A stretch of 64,000 nt of DNA, from the NCBI GenBank assembly GCA_022606425.2, contig JAHDVF020001468.1:1736001-1800000 (forward strand). Direction: 5' to 3'. Source of the stretch: Lepidostoma basale. Taxonomy: Eukaryota; Arthropoda; Insecta; Trichoptera; Lepidostomatidae. The translations under genes and the position numbers were made by a program. A model generated the notes under the pieces. That model was not told where the DNA came from, ran no database searches, and was given only the letters and a program-made list of their open reading frames with translations. Of the stretch, positions 22,501-33,465 are shown piece after piece; position 1 is the stretch's first letter, and the number at the start of each line of letters is the position of its first letter.

Positions 22501-25500
22501 TTGATTTGATTAATTTCAGGTTTTCGGAGCTGACCAGCCACTAGGCCGATCTCTGTGTATACAACTCGTACAAGAGGGGTGTCTAGTGACATGTGTGGGC
22601 GAATCCCATCTCACTCCGGTAGACCTCCCGTCCGGCACACTCTACCTCAGTTGCGACCCTGCCAGGCCAGATCAGCTCAGTCAACTGTCCCAGAGACTGG
22701 CCGAAGAAAACAAAATGCCAGATGTGTTAGTATGGCTGGGCGGGGAGAAAGAAGGCAAAACAGCGCTAGATCAAATTGCTAATATTGTTAACGGTGATCT
22801 GATGAAGCATTTTCATGTAAGTAAAGCTTATTAGAAGATATTTATTTTTGTTTACATATCGCCTCTTTGCAAGAATAACGTGTTATCTCGAAAAATTTAA
22901 AAATGAAAAAAGAAACCCGTCTGAAAGAGACAACGTGACAACACAATATACCACTGTGGTGTTGTCTCTTTTCCTCATAAATTCTCTGTTTTTCACTTTA
23001 AAAATACCATGTTTTTGTAGAAAACAATGTCAAACTAGGCGGATTTGATTTTCGAAATGTCACGTTATTCTTGCAAAGAGGCGATATAATCATTACTATT
23101 TGTATTTCACCAGACTTCCACTGTTGATTTGTAGTAATATTATTTAATTATTTATTTAAATACAGTTATATTTACGCTAGAGGATAGAGGAGATCAACTC
23201 CGAAACTTCTATGGATAATATTTTTATTTTGTTAAAATATTTAATGAATATTTTAACAAAAAAAATATTTAAAAAAAGAAATATATAGACTGAAGCAAAG
23301 ATGGCAGTGCACAATGGAGTTCTAGTGCCGACCCTTATGTATGGAAGTGAAGCTTGGAGTTGGCAGAAGAAGGATGAAAGTAGGATATATGCGTAGAAAT
23401 GAGGTCACTAAGGATGTGCGGAAAAACAATGCATGTAAAGCGGATGAATGCGTGATAAATAAAATCAAGAAAGGGTCACTTAGATGGTTTGGACATATGG
23501 AAAGAAAGGATGAGGGAAGAATGGTTAAAAATATATATACAAGTAGTGTGAATGAAAAAAGCAGTCGAGGAAGGCCAAGGGAGACATGGCATGACCAAAT
23601 TAATCAATTACTGAAAGGCGGCCATGTTCGAAGTAGGAACAATCGACGAGCGTGCATGTCACGATGTGTAAATGTAGAAGAGGAGCGAGAGTTATGTCAG
23701 GATAGAACAATGTGGCAATCCATCCTCTCTGCCTACTCCTCCGGAGAAACGGCGTAATGGTTAATTAGTTAGTTTAATAAATAAATTGGATTATACAGTT
23801 TATTTATAGATATAAAATAATAAAACACTTTGTATTTAACCACTGTGTGGTTATTATAATTGATGCCAACTAGTTTCGCTCGTTCTTATATCGCCCTGCT
23901 GAAGCTTGGGTATAAGCGAAATTAGTTAGCATCAATTATAATAACCATAACCATATTGTGGTTAAATAGAAAAGAGTTGTTTTATTTTATTTCTATTCAA
24001 ATACAAATGTCTAACCACAAAGGGAGTGCTTCATTTGAAATTTTTTAATTGGATTATAGTGTTTAAATTCTCCTTCCAAATTATTTCATTTTTGATGGTT
24101 GAAAACAAAGTTGCCAGAGGCCGACCTGGTTCTCTCCTTTCCGCTTCTAGCTGTAGAGCTTTTTGGACGAGGTGGTCTTTGCCCCATCTCTAAACATGCC
24201 CTTACCATCACGGATGACCTTTCCATGCCTTATCAACCACAGGAGTCATTTCAAAACTTCCTTGGATATAATAGTTTTTTAAATATTGGATATACTCATC
24301 TCAATAAGACATTACGATCTTCGTGGTAAAGCGGCAACAGATATGACTGCCACACCAAAGGTCCCAGGTTTGATATCCATTGATGACAGTGTGATTCGCA
24401 CACTGTCCTTGATCTGGCGTAGAATTCACGTGACAATAAAACGGCGATAGATTAGCTACTTATCACATGTTATGAAAACCAATATAATACCATTTACTCT
24501 TAAGTAAAAATTTTAACTAATGTGCACATATTGTAACGATTTTATTTGAGTGATCTTCATTTTTCCCAGGTGGTGTCGCAGTTTGTACCAATGCTCTCAA
24601 GGCGGCCTGGGGGACACTTTGTGATGGTGCATCATGGTCCAGGACCCACGGGGTCCTTCGTTGCTACTGAAGCGGCTATTGCAGATCTAGCAGACACCCT
24701 CATTCATCAGATGAATACGTAAACTTAAAGATATCTACTTAGTTCAATTTCTTTCAATTTTATAAAACTCAGTAGGTACTAGAAATATCAAAACAAAACA
24801 AAATCTACAGATTTTTCATAATTTCAAAACATTATTAGATAAACGAAGAATTAATTCAAATTTGTTAATTACATTTCTTTGTATTATCTTCAATATAATG
24901 TTTTTTTAAATCAGTCTCTTTTCTCAGGAAAATTGATAATTTTTAACTAAAATAAGTTAAGATTCTTTCTTATTTTGTTTTAATGAATTTCATAGGGACT
25001 TAGAGGAGTTCCACCGCTTTCGCTTCGCTCTATCAATCCCTAGGCCCGTACCTCGTCCATGCGGGACTTACGTTACTGGGGGTTTGTGATTAAAGAAAAA
25101 TAAGAGGGAACCAGGCCACATTTAAACTACCCATTTCCTATATCGTTTTCTATATCTTATTAAAGTATACTGAAAATTCAACTTTTGTAACGCTTCATTA
25201 AAAATATAACAATATTAGCCAGAAAATTCATATATAATATTGTAAAGCCAAGTTCTTTGTTCATGATAAATTAATATTAACACAATCAGTTCAAAATCCA
25301 ATGATTTTTAAGCATAATACAAAGATCATAGGTCCGGGTATTATGAGCAGCAAAAAATTGGTGTGTTAACTAGCAGCAAAATTAGTATAAAAAAGGCATT
25401 AACAAATCGTCATGCATAAAAGCGATTAGGAATATTGTTATATAACTTATCAGATTTAAATAATTCATTCGATGATATGCAATTATATTTTATGCAAATT

Positions 25501-27868
25501 AATATGATAGCTATACCATTTACATTGATTTGGCTCGCGCTGTAATGATGCAAATAAAATAATAATAATAATTCCAGGATAGACAAGAGTTTTAGTTAAA
25601 ATATCAAAATATATAATCTTTTTGGAATTCTTCAAGATGGCACATAGTTTATTCCAATTTAATAATGTTTTTTGATGCATATAGTAAACGTTTTATTAAT
25701 CTTCTTATTCTTCTTCTAATAGTGCCGTGTCAGGTCCCCCCCAATGTTGGCGATTACTATGGCGAATGTTTTATCACCAGGGTGATTACCTGGGAGCTGT
25801 TACTGGAGTGGTTTTCCGTTGCATTTAAAAAATATATATAAATCTACAACACATATTCTTAGAAGAGTCTATATAGTACGAGTATATGCACACTGATTAC
25901 GATTGTAACCTAAGGCTACGGCTAATATCACTCAGGATGGAGCTTTGCTTGTGCTTAGAGCTACGCTGCGAGTTAGGTGACATATCCTAGAGAACCAATG
26001 CACACTATACTATCGCGATGGCCATACTGCACGCTTCGCGCCAAGCTATGTGATTCTATAATGGAAAACATATAACCTAACTCAGCCATAATGTTAGTCA
26101 AGGCTACTTTCAATGAAAGTAATATTAGCCAATATAGTTATTTTATATCAATTTTAACCCTTAACGGATGTAAGTCACCTCTGACGTGACAACAGAACTT
26201 TATCACTGTAGTCGTATAGCACATGTGAAGTGACATGATGAATCATGTTGAAACTTGCTGTCTGTGGAATCTGTACGTAATTACGTTGTCAGTTGAATAT
26301 TACCAATGGAGCGATTAACATACACAGTGCCTTTTTGAATAAGAATAACATATACAAAAGGTACAAAAGCTAGCTTAAGGGTTAATGCACATTAACCCTT
26401 AAGAATATATTGAAAAATGACCTTTGTCAGCGGGACTAAAAGGGATCCAATCTAACCTGCAGTGTTTGTGAGAAAACCTGTGTCTCTATAATTGGCTTGT
26501 TCTCACGCTGAAGATCGAACCGCTGAAGAATAAATGGAAACCAGGGGATCCTTGACTTCACAGTCCGGCAACGACAACGAGTTTAAAATAAAAAGATACA
26601 TTACAAAAGCAAACAAGCTATGTGAAAAATACAGTTTTATAATATTTAACCCATTCACCTGGATGCAATATTTTAGTTTTCATGATATGATGAAATAAAA
26701 TACTATAAATAGAAGAAGAAAAAGAATACAAAAATTAAGAATTTAAAAAAATATATACCAAGAAAACATAAATAAATGTCCCGGTCATATTTTAAGCTGG
26801 GACAGATATGTTAGTAATGTTTAAAAACAATAAAAACAGTGTCAAACATGAATAATTTGAAGGAGTGAAAAATCGTCATTCAAATAAATTAGATAATAGG
26901 AGATAAAAGAGAAGCAAATACTGTTCTTATATACGACCACGCTGTGGATCTTGTGAATATTTAAAAAAATGTGGATATAACAAATTAAACAATAACAATT
27001 ATAAATTGACAATTTTATTCATAAAAAACAGACATTTACAATAAGTAGATTAGTTATTTAAAAATGTACAGTATTTTTTACTAGAGATTATTTATGTATA
27101 ATTTTTTGGAATGGGATAAATATATAATAATATAAATGCATATTACAGACACCAAGAGCGATTCAAATAATATTTTATGAATGTTATTCACAATGCTAGG
27201 GCTCATTGCCACTACCATTCATTTAGGTTTAGAACATTTATTTATTTATTACTGTAGAGTATTTACAGTATGTACATATTATGTAGTTAAAAATTAAAAA
27301 TATATATAATTTTTAAAGAAAATTTGTAATTTTAAATTAGTGATGACTGGTAGATACATTTTTAATTTATTTAAGTTTCATATTGCAGATTTACTTGGTA
27401 AAAAAATATATCCAATTTATGACTGTAGCACAAATTATCTATTTTGTGCACTTTGGACTTTTCAAAAAATATTAAGTGAAAATTATTCCATTGTAGAGAA
27501 TAGATACTTTTACATACTGTTAATACAGAGCTGCTTTTGAAAATATCATTTTCATGTTTGTAATGATATGCAAAGGTTATTTATTCACACAATACCTAAC
27601 ATAAATTGATGACAATATAAGTGTCAAATATAATAAAACTTTTGTATGGACACAATGAACAGAACCCATTTCTCATTGTCTGTTAAGGAGTGGCACAATT
27701 CGGATAACGCGTGTATTGAGACGTCCCACGCGCCCCAGAGACGAGGAGGACTTGAAGGAGTCAGCGGCAGCCATCATGAGAGCAGTGGAGACCGGGGACA
27801 CCACTGTCACACTACCCTCTGCAAGACAACACATAAAAAACACATTTAGGTTAAATGACGAATTATAA
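19552..27868 (+). CDS. SDR-fold membrane protein, probable pseudoenzyme
   Basis: Spliced from 19552-19698, 22520-22816, 24570-24718 and 27688-27868 (257 aa). All junctions are GT-AG and the phases match. An acceptor at 19541-19542 puts the ATG in an exon preceded by an unseen 5' UTR exon. Residues 7-25 are a hydrophobic anchor followed by RSAHRRLWR, as in membrane-bound SDRs such as RDH10/SDR16C. The SDR order is visible: nucleotide loop GADQPLG (52-58), CD (94-95) at the strand-3 Asp position, a WLGG (121-124) where NNAG is expected, the helix-4 Asn at 140, QFVPML, and a C-terminal IRITRVLRRP/ETGDTTVTLP block. The Tyr-x-x-x-Lys pair reads Phe178...Glu182, the catalytic Ser position reads His169-His170, and the glycine motif has a Pro. 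Inference: it cannot do normal SDR catalysis and may act as a scaffold or regulator at a membrane. The fold assignment is firm, the exact family is not. Confidence 0.85.
19780..20005. repeat. dispersed repeat of unknown class
   Basis: Lies in SDR intron 1. It shares AAAGGCGCTTAGTGGTTTAAACATAAAAC, TGTCATTTACCACGAGTGAC and AATTAGGATTAAAAACCCATTT with a longer copy at about 50985-51935. The present copy lacks the middle. No ORF or terminal structure recognised. Confidence 0.55.
20935..21480. mobile_element. LINE family A piece followed by inverted family B-type tail
   Basis: 20935-21165 (plus) reads as family A (GAGYK..., TLTYGSEACRWQKKEECRIN). It breaks at 21166 into TCTTCTTCTTCTTC, the tail of a minus-strand LINE of the family B type that continues to about 21480. 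Probably one LINE inserted into another, inside SDR intron 1. Confidence 0.65.
21541..21769. repeat. complete foldback with two hammerhead-like cores (GATGATGCCAAC family)
   Basis: Near-perfect arms of about 110 bp meet around 21650-21660. The left arm has CTGATGA on the minus strand (21634-21628) with intact GCCAAC/GTTGGC stem II and GAAA. The right arm (plus, 21676-21716) has CCGATGA and a mutated stem II. Both continue into CTGTCGC or TTGTCGC. Lies in SDR intron 1. Confidence 0.7.
21860..22000 (-). mobile_element. LINE family B tail
   Basis: The minus strand reads ...DRGKWRLFEEAYIQQRIDG then a GAAGAAGAAG tail, the C-terminus of the reverse transcriptase ORF. Confidence 0.6.
22050..22512 (+). 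mobile_element. LINE family E 3' end abutting a coding exon
   Basis: Frame 22052-22378 gives LITHFFKLIRGYFENSAV, EGVGLFVPDRLLR, FYLPTTRTNLPLVTPVGRAI and EIDVFHIS, the C-terminal tail of a non-LTR reverse transcriptase ORF. The 3' UTR ends TAAACTGATTTGATTTGATT. The tail stops about eight bases before the acceptor of SDR exon 2 (22518-22519). Confidence 0.75.
22859..23084. mobile_element. Tc1-mariner-like MITE
   Basis: Ends TCGCCTCTTTGCAAGAATAA (22859) and the exact complement (to 23084) over about 24 bp, flanked by TA on each side. 226 bp, no coding capacity. Lies in SDR intron 2. Confidence 0.8.
23285..23775 (+). mobile_element. LINE family A 3' end
   Basis: Frame 23341-23757 carries CVINKIKKGSLRWFGHMERKDEGRMVKNIY, GRPRETWHDQI and CQDRTMWQSILSAYSSGE, then CGGCGTAATGG(TTAA/TTAG). 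It is among the better-preserved copies but lacks the upstream reverse transcriptase. Lies in SDR intron 2. Confidence 0.8.
23820..23990. repeat. complete foldback of the CAACTAGTT family
   Basis: ACACTTTGTATTTAACCAC ... TATAATTGATGCCAACTAGTTTCGC mirrors GCGAAATTAGTTAGCATCAATTATA ... GTGGTTAAATA. The right arm has CTGCTGA, AGCTT...AAGC and GAAATTAGTTAGC, a decayed hammerhead-like core. It is the uninterrupted relative of 7447-8003. Confidence 0.65.
24310..24485 (+). mobile_element. tRNA-derived SINE (decayed)
   Basis: ATCTTCGTGGTAAAGCGGCA ... GTCCCAGGTTTGATATCC ... AGAATTCACGTGACAATAAA matches the copy at 5594. Sits about 85 bp upstream of SDR exon 3. Confidence 0.65.
24998..25150. repeat. 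dispersed SINE-like repeat (CCCTAGGCCCG family)
   Basis: CAATCCCTAGGCCCGTACCT ... GGCCACATTTAAACTACCC matches 15396-15610 and 58150-58320. Confidence 0.55.
25155..26150. other. intronic AT-rich sequence
   Basis: Part of SDR intron 3. A SINE-tail remnant (TTTGGCTCGCGCTGTAATGA, then AATAATAATAAT) lies at about 25528-25575 and a short minus LINE tail (TCTTCTTCTAATAGTGCCGT) at about 25705-25790. Nothing else recognised. Confidence 0.5.
26158..26381. mobile_element. piggyBac-like MITE
   Basis: The CCCTTAA start and TTAAGGG end lie between TTAA sites (26154-26157 and 26382-26385). 224 bp without ORF. The inverted repeats are short, so the class rests mainly on TTAA. Confidence 0.45.
26390..27685. 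other. intronic AT-rich sequence
   Basis: Remainder of SDR intron 3, up to the acceptor at 27686-27687. No element recognised. Confidence 0.5.
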
Positions 27869-27869
27869 A

Positions 27870-28790
27870 ATATACCACCATATTTTTTTAAAATTAAATA
27901 CTTAAATTTACACACTTTTTAAAATTGTTTCTCAAATAACAATGTAAAACTTTATACTAAATATTTAATATTGATGAAAATGTCCGTCTTCTAGAAGAAT
28001 TATTATATTATATGGGAGTGATATATTTCGAAAGCTAGGACTTTATCCTCCTAGAAAACTGAAATATTCATTAATTTTAAGAATTACACCCAAATTTTAA
28101 ACACACTATTCCCAATATTTTTTCTTCTTTTAATTTGAAATAAAAATACAATTTTGAATAAGAGTTTGGTAATGAGTCCATTGAAGGCATACCAAAAGAA
28201 AATGAATATTATGAGATTTTTTTTAAGTTCTTAAGTCACACAATAATCATTATGAAATTCAAGAAATGGAGTACAATTTTAAAAGATTTTATAGAGAATT
28301 GACATAAAAAATAAATTAATAAAAATAGTCCAAGAGTAAGGAGGGAAAATCTCAGAAAATTGATCAAAATATCATTTCTTAATTGCACTTAATTTAAATT
28401 GTCACGAAATAAACAATTGAAGGTTTCAGTATTATCATATTTGCACCAACAGAATAATTGTGTTAGTTCCTGTTCAAAAATATATTCATAATAAACTAAT
28501 ATGCTTTATATATTTTCAGGTATATGAGAGCTGAACTTGGCCATATATGGAACCAAAAGATATTGAGACAATGGGAGTTGACAGCATGATTTGAAATATT
28601 ATTTAAGAAAACTTTTTTTTCTAGTACGAATATAAGCACATTGCAAATGTGTACCGCTTATCTATCTGTATGTTAAGAATTATTTATTTTTTTATATTTA
28701 AATAAATAAATTAAAAACACATTAGACTTGTTTCATTAAAATTTCTTCTATATTCGCCATCACTCAGTGTTGTGGATTCACATTAGAATA
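27870..28790. other. downstream of the SDR gene, AT-rich
   Basis: Probably contains the SDR 3' UTR; AATAAA-like signals are too many to choose one. A degenerate foldback (TTATTATATTATATGGGAGT..., with CTCCTAGAAAACTG) is at about 27990-28075. Confidence 0.4.
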
Positions 28791-28791
28791 G

Positions 28792-28990
28792 CTTTTTGAA
28801 AACATTGTATTTTCACAATACTCTATTGCATTTTTCACAAACATCTTTCGGGACACATGACACCCTTCCTCAGAGTAGAAATTTTAACTTTAAATTAAAA
28901 TTTCTTTACTGAGGATGGGCGTCTGTGTCCCGAAATGTGTTTGTGAAAAGTGCAAAAAAATTGCTGTGAAAATATAATGTTTTCAAAAAG
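28792..28990. repeat. foldback repeat with hammerhead-like cores (CTGAGGA/GGG family)
   Basis: The arms CTTTTTGAAAACATTGTATT and its complement enclose inverted cores. On the plus strand CTGAGGA (28909-28915), a GGG...CCC hairpin and GAAA (28932-28935); on the minus strand CTGAGGA, GGG...CCC and GAAA around 28874-28845. Stem I pairing is weak. Confidence 0.55.
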
Positions 28991-29449
28991 TTATTTAAAC
29001 ATTACAAATTTCAAAACATATAAGAATCATTTATCATTTATTGAAATTAAAAAATATATATGTATTGGATATAATGTGTTAAGATTCTTTACACCTATTT
29101 TTCTTGTTTTGACTAGTTTCAGTAGCTAGCTACCTATATTTTGGTAGAGCTGTTGAAACCGATTGAATCTAGAAAAATAAGTAGAAATAAGTAAAATAAA
29201 TGGAATGAAAGTATGTACTACTCAAGCTTTTACAAATAATTTTCATTCACATAAATTTAAACAGTTTTTTAACTTATAAAAATATAAAACTTTCCGAAAT
29301 TTAAAAATGTTAAATGGTATTTTCCGTTATGAGGAGACTAGAATATATGCAGAAAAAAATGCTAAAAGCTAGTGGACCATAAAGTAAAGGAATACAAAAT
29401 ATGCTTTAAAGAGTAGAGAAGATAGTGAGGTAAAATAAGACAAAGAAAA

Positions 29450-29660
29450 TCATTGAATTCTAGTGTCAACCCTTAGGTATGGAAGTGAAGCTTGGAGCTG
29501 GAAAAAGAAGAATAAATGCAATAGAAATGACAATAAATCTGTGAATCAAATGAATGGACGAGGGCATAATGATTAAAAATGTGTATACAAGTAATTTGAT
29601 TGAAAATATAAGTTGAGGAATACATAGCAGATCAAATTAATAAATTATTCAAGTGATATA
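29450..29660 (+). mobile_element. LINE family A fragment, decayed
   Basis: AATTCTAGTGTCAACCCTTAGGTATGGAAGTGAAGCTTGG matches the VLVPTLMYGSEAW block. The remainder is hardly alignable. Confidence 0.5.
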
Positions 29661-29737
29661 TTCAACCTCGGGGGATCTGATACGACACCGGTAGAAGAGA
29701 AAAAACAGGTAATCTATAAGAAAAGAGACAATTTTTT

Positions 29738-29905
29738 TTAAGGAGAATTTGTAACACTCTTTATAAAAACTTTATTTATTAAATATTTTTACAAATAAAA
29801 ATATTTCACAACATGTTTCGAAGGTGACCTCCATCCTCAGGTGTAAAAATATAACTAAAAAAGTGGCTAGAAATATTGTGTTACAAATTCTCCTTCGAAA
29901 TCATC
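29738..29905. repeat. foldback repeat with hammerhead-like core (CTGAGGA/GGAGG family)
   Basis: The arms AAGGAGAATTTGTAACAC (29739) and GTGTTACAAATTCTCCTT (to about 29894) are perfect complements. The inner minus-strand core lies at 29842-29806. Confidence 0.65.
29806..29842 (-). ncRNA. hammerhead-ribozyme-like motif
   Basis: On the minus strand: CAC (29842-29840), CTGAGGA (29839-29833), one base, stem II GGAGG/CCTTC, GAAA (29818-29815), the palindromic ACATGT as stem III (self-pairing between two RNAs), T at the cleavage position, then GTG (29808-29806) pairing with CAC. Three stem I pairs only. Confidence 0.45.
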
Positions 29906-30339
29906 AATGGAATTCAACAGTGTTAATCTAATCTTCAATAAGTTTTTTTTTTTTAAAGTGACAAATGTTATCATATTTTGTTTAAATCTCATTGTTTATG
30001 TACAAAATATTTTTGTTTTCAATCAAATAAATGTAATAAAAAAATTGCGAGAAAATGTCACATGTTGAAATGTGGAGTACTTATGTTATAGAATGTTCAT
30101 AAAACAAATGGGGTAGACTTTTCTTAAAGGGAGTAACAATAATGATATTGGCATACAAATATGAATCCAGGATAAAACCCACAACCTCTAGATCAAGAGC
30201 CAAGCAATCTAGCACCTAAACTACCCATCTATAAACTGAAATATGAAACCAAATCAAATCTAAATTGAAAAAAATGTGTTTTTAATTTGAACCGATTCAT
30301 GTAATAGACATAATACAAAAATAATAAATTGGATGATTA

Positions 30340-30850
30340 TTACACATTACAGTGCCATCTTTGTGAATTAGACGTCTCAAGGGCGCTGTACAAAATGCTC
30401 CATTTTATGAACAAGTTAAAAAGTAACATATTTAGAATGAGGGGTCTACCTGACACAGTCTATCAACATTTAAATTAGGATAGTACGATATGAAAATGTG
30501 CGTTTAGAGTCTCAATCTAAACTCTGAGGAATTCTCAATGCACTTAAGGTTGTTGAAGTTTTTCCAGGTTGACGGGCCGAAGGCTCTGTCGCCAAAATTT
30601 GTGCGAGAACAGCCTTTCGGCACAATCTACCCATTGCAGAAGACATTGCTGATGGTAATGTAGACTGCCTCGCATTCTGGTTCTCAATGATGCAGAGTTC
30701 CGACATATAAGCTGGTGCCATTCCATGCAATGCCTTAAAGACCATCCAACAGAGCTTGTGCTGTACTCTTTCTGGACATTTCAGCCAATGGAGCTCCATA
30801 AGGTGTTGCGTAATATGACATGGCATACCTTTTATCGGTCTTGCTAACAC
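30340..30850 (-). mobile_element. CR1-like LINE 3' end
   Basis: The minus-strand frame 30850-30512 carries HITQHLMELHWLKCPERVQHK, WMVFKALHGMAPAYMSEL and later text, a CR1/L2-type reverse-transcriptase ORF tail. Its 3' UTR (TGTACAGCGCCCTTGAGACG, minus strand) matches the element at 7590-7955. Confidence 0.75.
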
Positions 30851-31229
30851 ATAGAATTCAGACTGGAGTTTATTAATTTGCTATTTTTTAATATTGTGCT
30901 GACACGACAATGAATTGGTCAATGTTTTAAAACTGTCAATAAAATGGGAATTTATTGATCTTAATTGCCTTAAATGAAAGAAGCCATTGCTGACTGTTTT
31001 ATTGATTTAAGATTTTAATAAAAGATAAGTCCCTAGATAGATTTCAAGGGGTTTTATTGAATTTCTGGGAGAAATGCCTATCTCAATAATACACTAATAA
31101 GGCACACAAAAAACATAGTGGTGATAAAAAGGTGAACTTTACTCATTGGACTACTAAACATTTTAAATGAAAAAGAAACACGTATTACCTGTTGAAATGT
31201 TTCCAAATTGACGCCGCGGTTTATTGAGC

Positions 31230-31652
31230 TCATACAGTAGTCCTGTTGGTGTCCCCCGCCAGTCGGTTGACCAAACCACTGATGATGGGAAGATTTAGCA
31301 CCGTGCCCAGCACCGGCACCCTCCGCAGGAAGTTAATAGCTACGGGGAAGAAACCACTGAACAGCAGCACGAACCCATACGTTTCTGCTATCATCCCAAC
31401 TATGGGCCATCCCAGCAGCACAACGATAATCCCGCCAAAAAATGCTATGGATGCTTTAACTTTGTGCTTTTGAAAGAAAAATCTAAAAGTTCTCTCTACA
31501 CCGATTACACAAGTGAGACCACTAATGAACAGAATATTGCCAATAGCCAATAAACCCTTATCGAATATTAATAGCACACCTAAGAACAAGAATGTAATTC
31601 CAAAACCCGTCAAACCTACTCCAATTTTTTGAGTGTCTGTTATTTCAAACAT
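31230..31652 (-). CDS. GOT1: vesicle transport protein GOT1 (GOT1B type)
   Basis: The 140-aa frame starts at the ATG at 31652-31650 and ends in TGA at 31230. It matches the Got1/Sft2-like family along its whole length and is close to human GOLT1B (138 aa): LTDTQKIGVGLTGFG-type N-terminus, LLAIGNILFISGL, VERTFRFFFQKHK, GWPIVGMIAE.YGF, and RVPVLGTVLNLPIISG near the C-terminus. Four hydrophobic segments fit a small tetra-spanning Golgi/ER membrane protein that supports ER-to-Golgi COPII traffic (known for yeast Got1p). The coding region has no intron here. AATAAA on the minus strand lies almost on the stop codon (31225-31220), and a donor-like CAG/GTAATA follows about 40 bp later, so the 3' UTR may be spliced. 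Confidence 0.95.
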   Translation of the reverse strand: MFEITDTQKIGVGLTGFGITFLFLGVLLIFDKGLLAIGNILFISGLTCVIGVERTFRFFFQKHKVKASIAFFGGIIVVLLGWPIVGMIAETYGFVLLFSGFFPVAINFLRRVPVLGTVLNLPIISGLVNRLAGDTNRTTV

Positions 31653-31659
31653 TGTCAAA

Positions 31660-32150
31660 GGTTTAATTCACTAGATAATTTTAGTACTCGGAAATTAAGA
31701 CGTCCATAACCTTTCTTTTAAAGTTCCACGTCATTCAACGAAACTTAACGAATAATATGAAAGAATTTCACCAAAAATGATCTTAAAAATATAAATAAAC
31801 CACACAGCACTGCACCGAATGCTTTACGTATTATATTCTGAACCACAATAATATTTTAATCATTCAAAAATAACTAAATATAACAGATATAAGGCCCATT
31901 GACAATATTTCTGACAGTCAAGAAATTATAATGTTGGATGTGCGCATGCGTGAAATGATAAAATCGTATTATTGGCTAGATTGATTCGATTTTACAAACA
32001 AATATCTAGAAGTGCTGCAGGGGTTATTAAAATAGTTGTTCCGAAGATACCCAAATGTAGCTGACCAGCGGTATCTATCCCAAAATTTATAGTTAACTTA
32101 TTCTATAATTATAAATTATTCGTCATTGTTTTGTTTTGTATATAATTTTA
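31660..32150. promoter_or_regulatory. upstream region of GOT1
   Basis: The 5' flank of GOT1 on the minus strand. No TATA box can be singled out in this AT-rich DNA. ZCCHC7 starts 1.8 kb away in the opposite direction, so the pair may once have been a close divergent pair, now separated by the LINE at 32150-32712. Confidence 0.3.
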
Positions 32151-32712
32151 AAATAATGTTTTGTGTGTGTAAGTATCAAGGATATGTATGTTAAAAGGAT
32201 GTATGGATCAGTTAATAAAAGGTCGAAAATAATAGAGTCAAATAATATAGACCTAAAACTGAGAATACTCCTCATCAAGACCTATGTATGGAGTATCTTG
32301 ATGTACGGCTGCGAGACATGGTGCCAATCCGAAAGGGATAAGCGGAGACTAGAGGCTTTTGAGATGTGGTCCTATAGAAGACTCTTTGGAATTTCCTGGA
32401 GAGACCACATCACGAATGAGGAAGTTCTTCAAGGAATCGAAGGAGGAAGGCACCTGCTCAGGACCTTGTCCGAAAGGCGTGCAAGATGGATCGGCCATGT
32501 AATACGTCAAGAAGGTCTCTTGCATGCCATAATGGAGGGTATGATCGAGGGGACAAACTCTAGGGGACGCCCACGCCGAGAGTACCTGGAGGACCTGTTG
32601 GTGGACGTACGCTGCTCATCATATGCAAATCTCAAAAGAGCCGCACAAGACAGGGAAAAATGGAAGAGAATAATGGAGGAAATTGCTGCAAACCAATCCC
32701 AGGATTGAAACC
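32150..32712 (+). mobile_element. LINE family C, reverse-transcriptase C-terminal fragment
   Basis: A 181-codon open frame (32163-32708) reads DLKLRILLIKTYVWSILMYG, CETW, RRLEAFEMWSYRRLFGISWRDH, HVIRQEGLLHAIMEG and RGRPRREYLEDL, a typical insect non-LTR ORF2 C-terminus. Uninterrupted, so a young insertion. It lies between GOT1 and ZCCHC7. Confidence 0.8.
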
Positions 32713-32714
32713 AG

Positions 32715-33465
32715 AGAAGAAGATGGATCAGATTTGTGTATATTATGACCTAAACAGAATTAACATAATGACCTGGGTACAAAGGAAGCACTATCAACTA
32801 TCAGAATTAGGGTAAATAGAGACATCATTTCTTATTTTGGTATTACAAAGTGCGTTAAATAAGGCTGTATAATGTCTTCGTGGCAATTTAATCTGAATAA
32901 TGTCTAGTGTATAAAATAACTAGAAGGAGATAATGCTGGTGCTAATATGGATAACATGTCTTATTTGTTTACGCAAACGATTTAAAATCACATTAAGTAA
33001 TATGTGAATTGCAATCTTGCATATGAATAAATTAATAATTTAACAAATTATTCTTGAAGTTCGTTTTTTTTTCACTTTGGTAAATGTAATTCGAAAATAC
33101 GCGCTATAAAATGGAGTCCATATTGCATAAACACGCAATTTGGCTTACAATCAAAATTATCTTTGAAGGGGTGGAGTAAAACTTCTATTGGTTCACGACA
33201 TGTAATATTTCATAGACAATCAATTTATATCGTTCTATTTTGTCGTTGGCACATAACATATGATTTTAAAAAAATGTATACCATAGAGAATGTGCATGAT
33301 CATTTCTAATTGTATGTTTCTGTTCTGAATTTTTATAAAATTTGTTGCGGCAGAGCAAAGCTATTTTAAAATGACGTTTGAGTCAAGATTGTTTTCAGTC
33401 ACTTATTAATTAATTGTTGTTCGTTTTATTTGTTCCTATTTTAATCACATGGATTAAATCTAATT
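32715..33465. promoter_or_regulatory. upstream region of ZCCHC7
   Basis: AT-rich, no element recognised. It must contain the ZCCHC7 start site and 5' UTR because exon 1 ends right after the ATG at 33466-33468. Confidence 0.35.

Noticed and set aside
24570..24723. TAA after HQMNT as the end of the SDR protein
   Set aside because: The donor at 24719-24720 joins in phase to 27688, which supplies the C-terminal block expected for the fold.
32163..32708. 181-aa open frame as a host gene
   Set aside because: It carries the SILMYGCETW, RRLFG and RGRPRREYLEDL blocks of a non-LTR ORF2 C-terminus and has no splice context.
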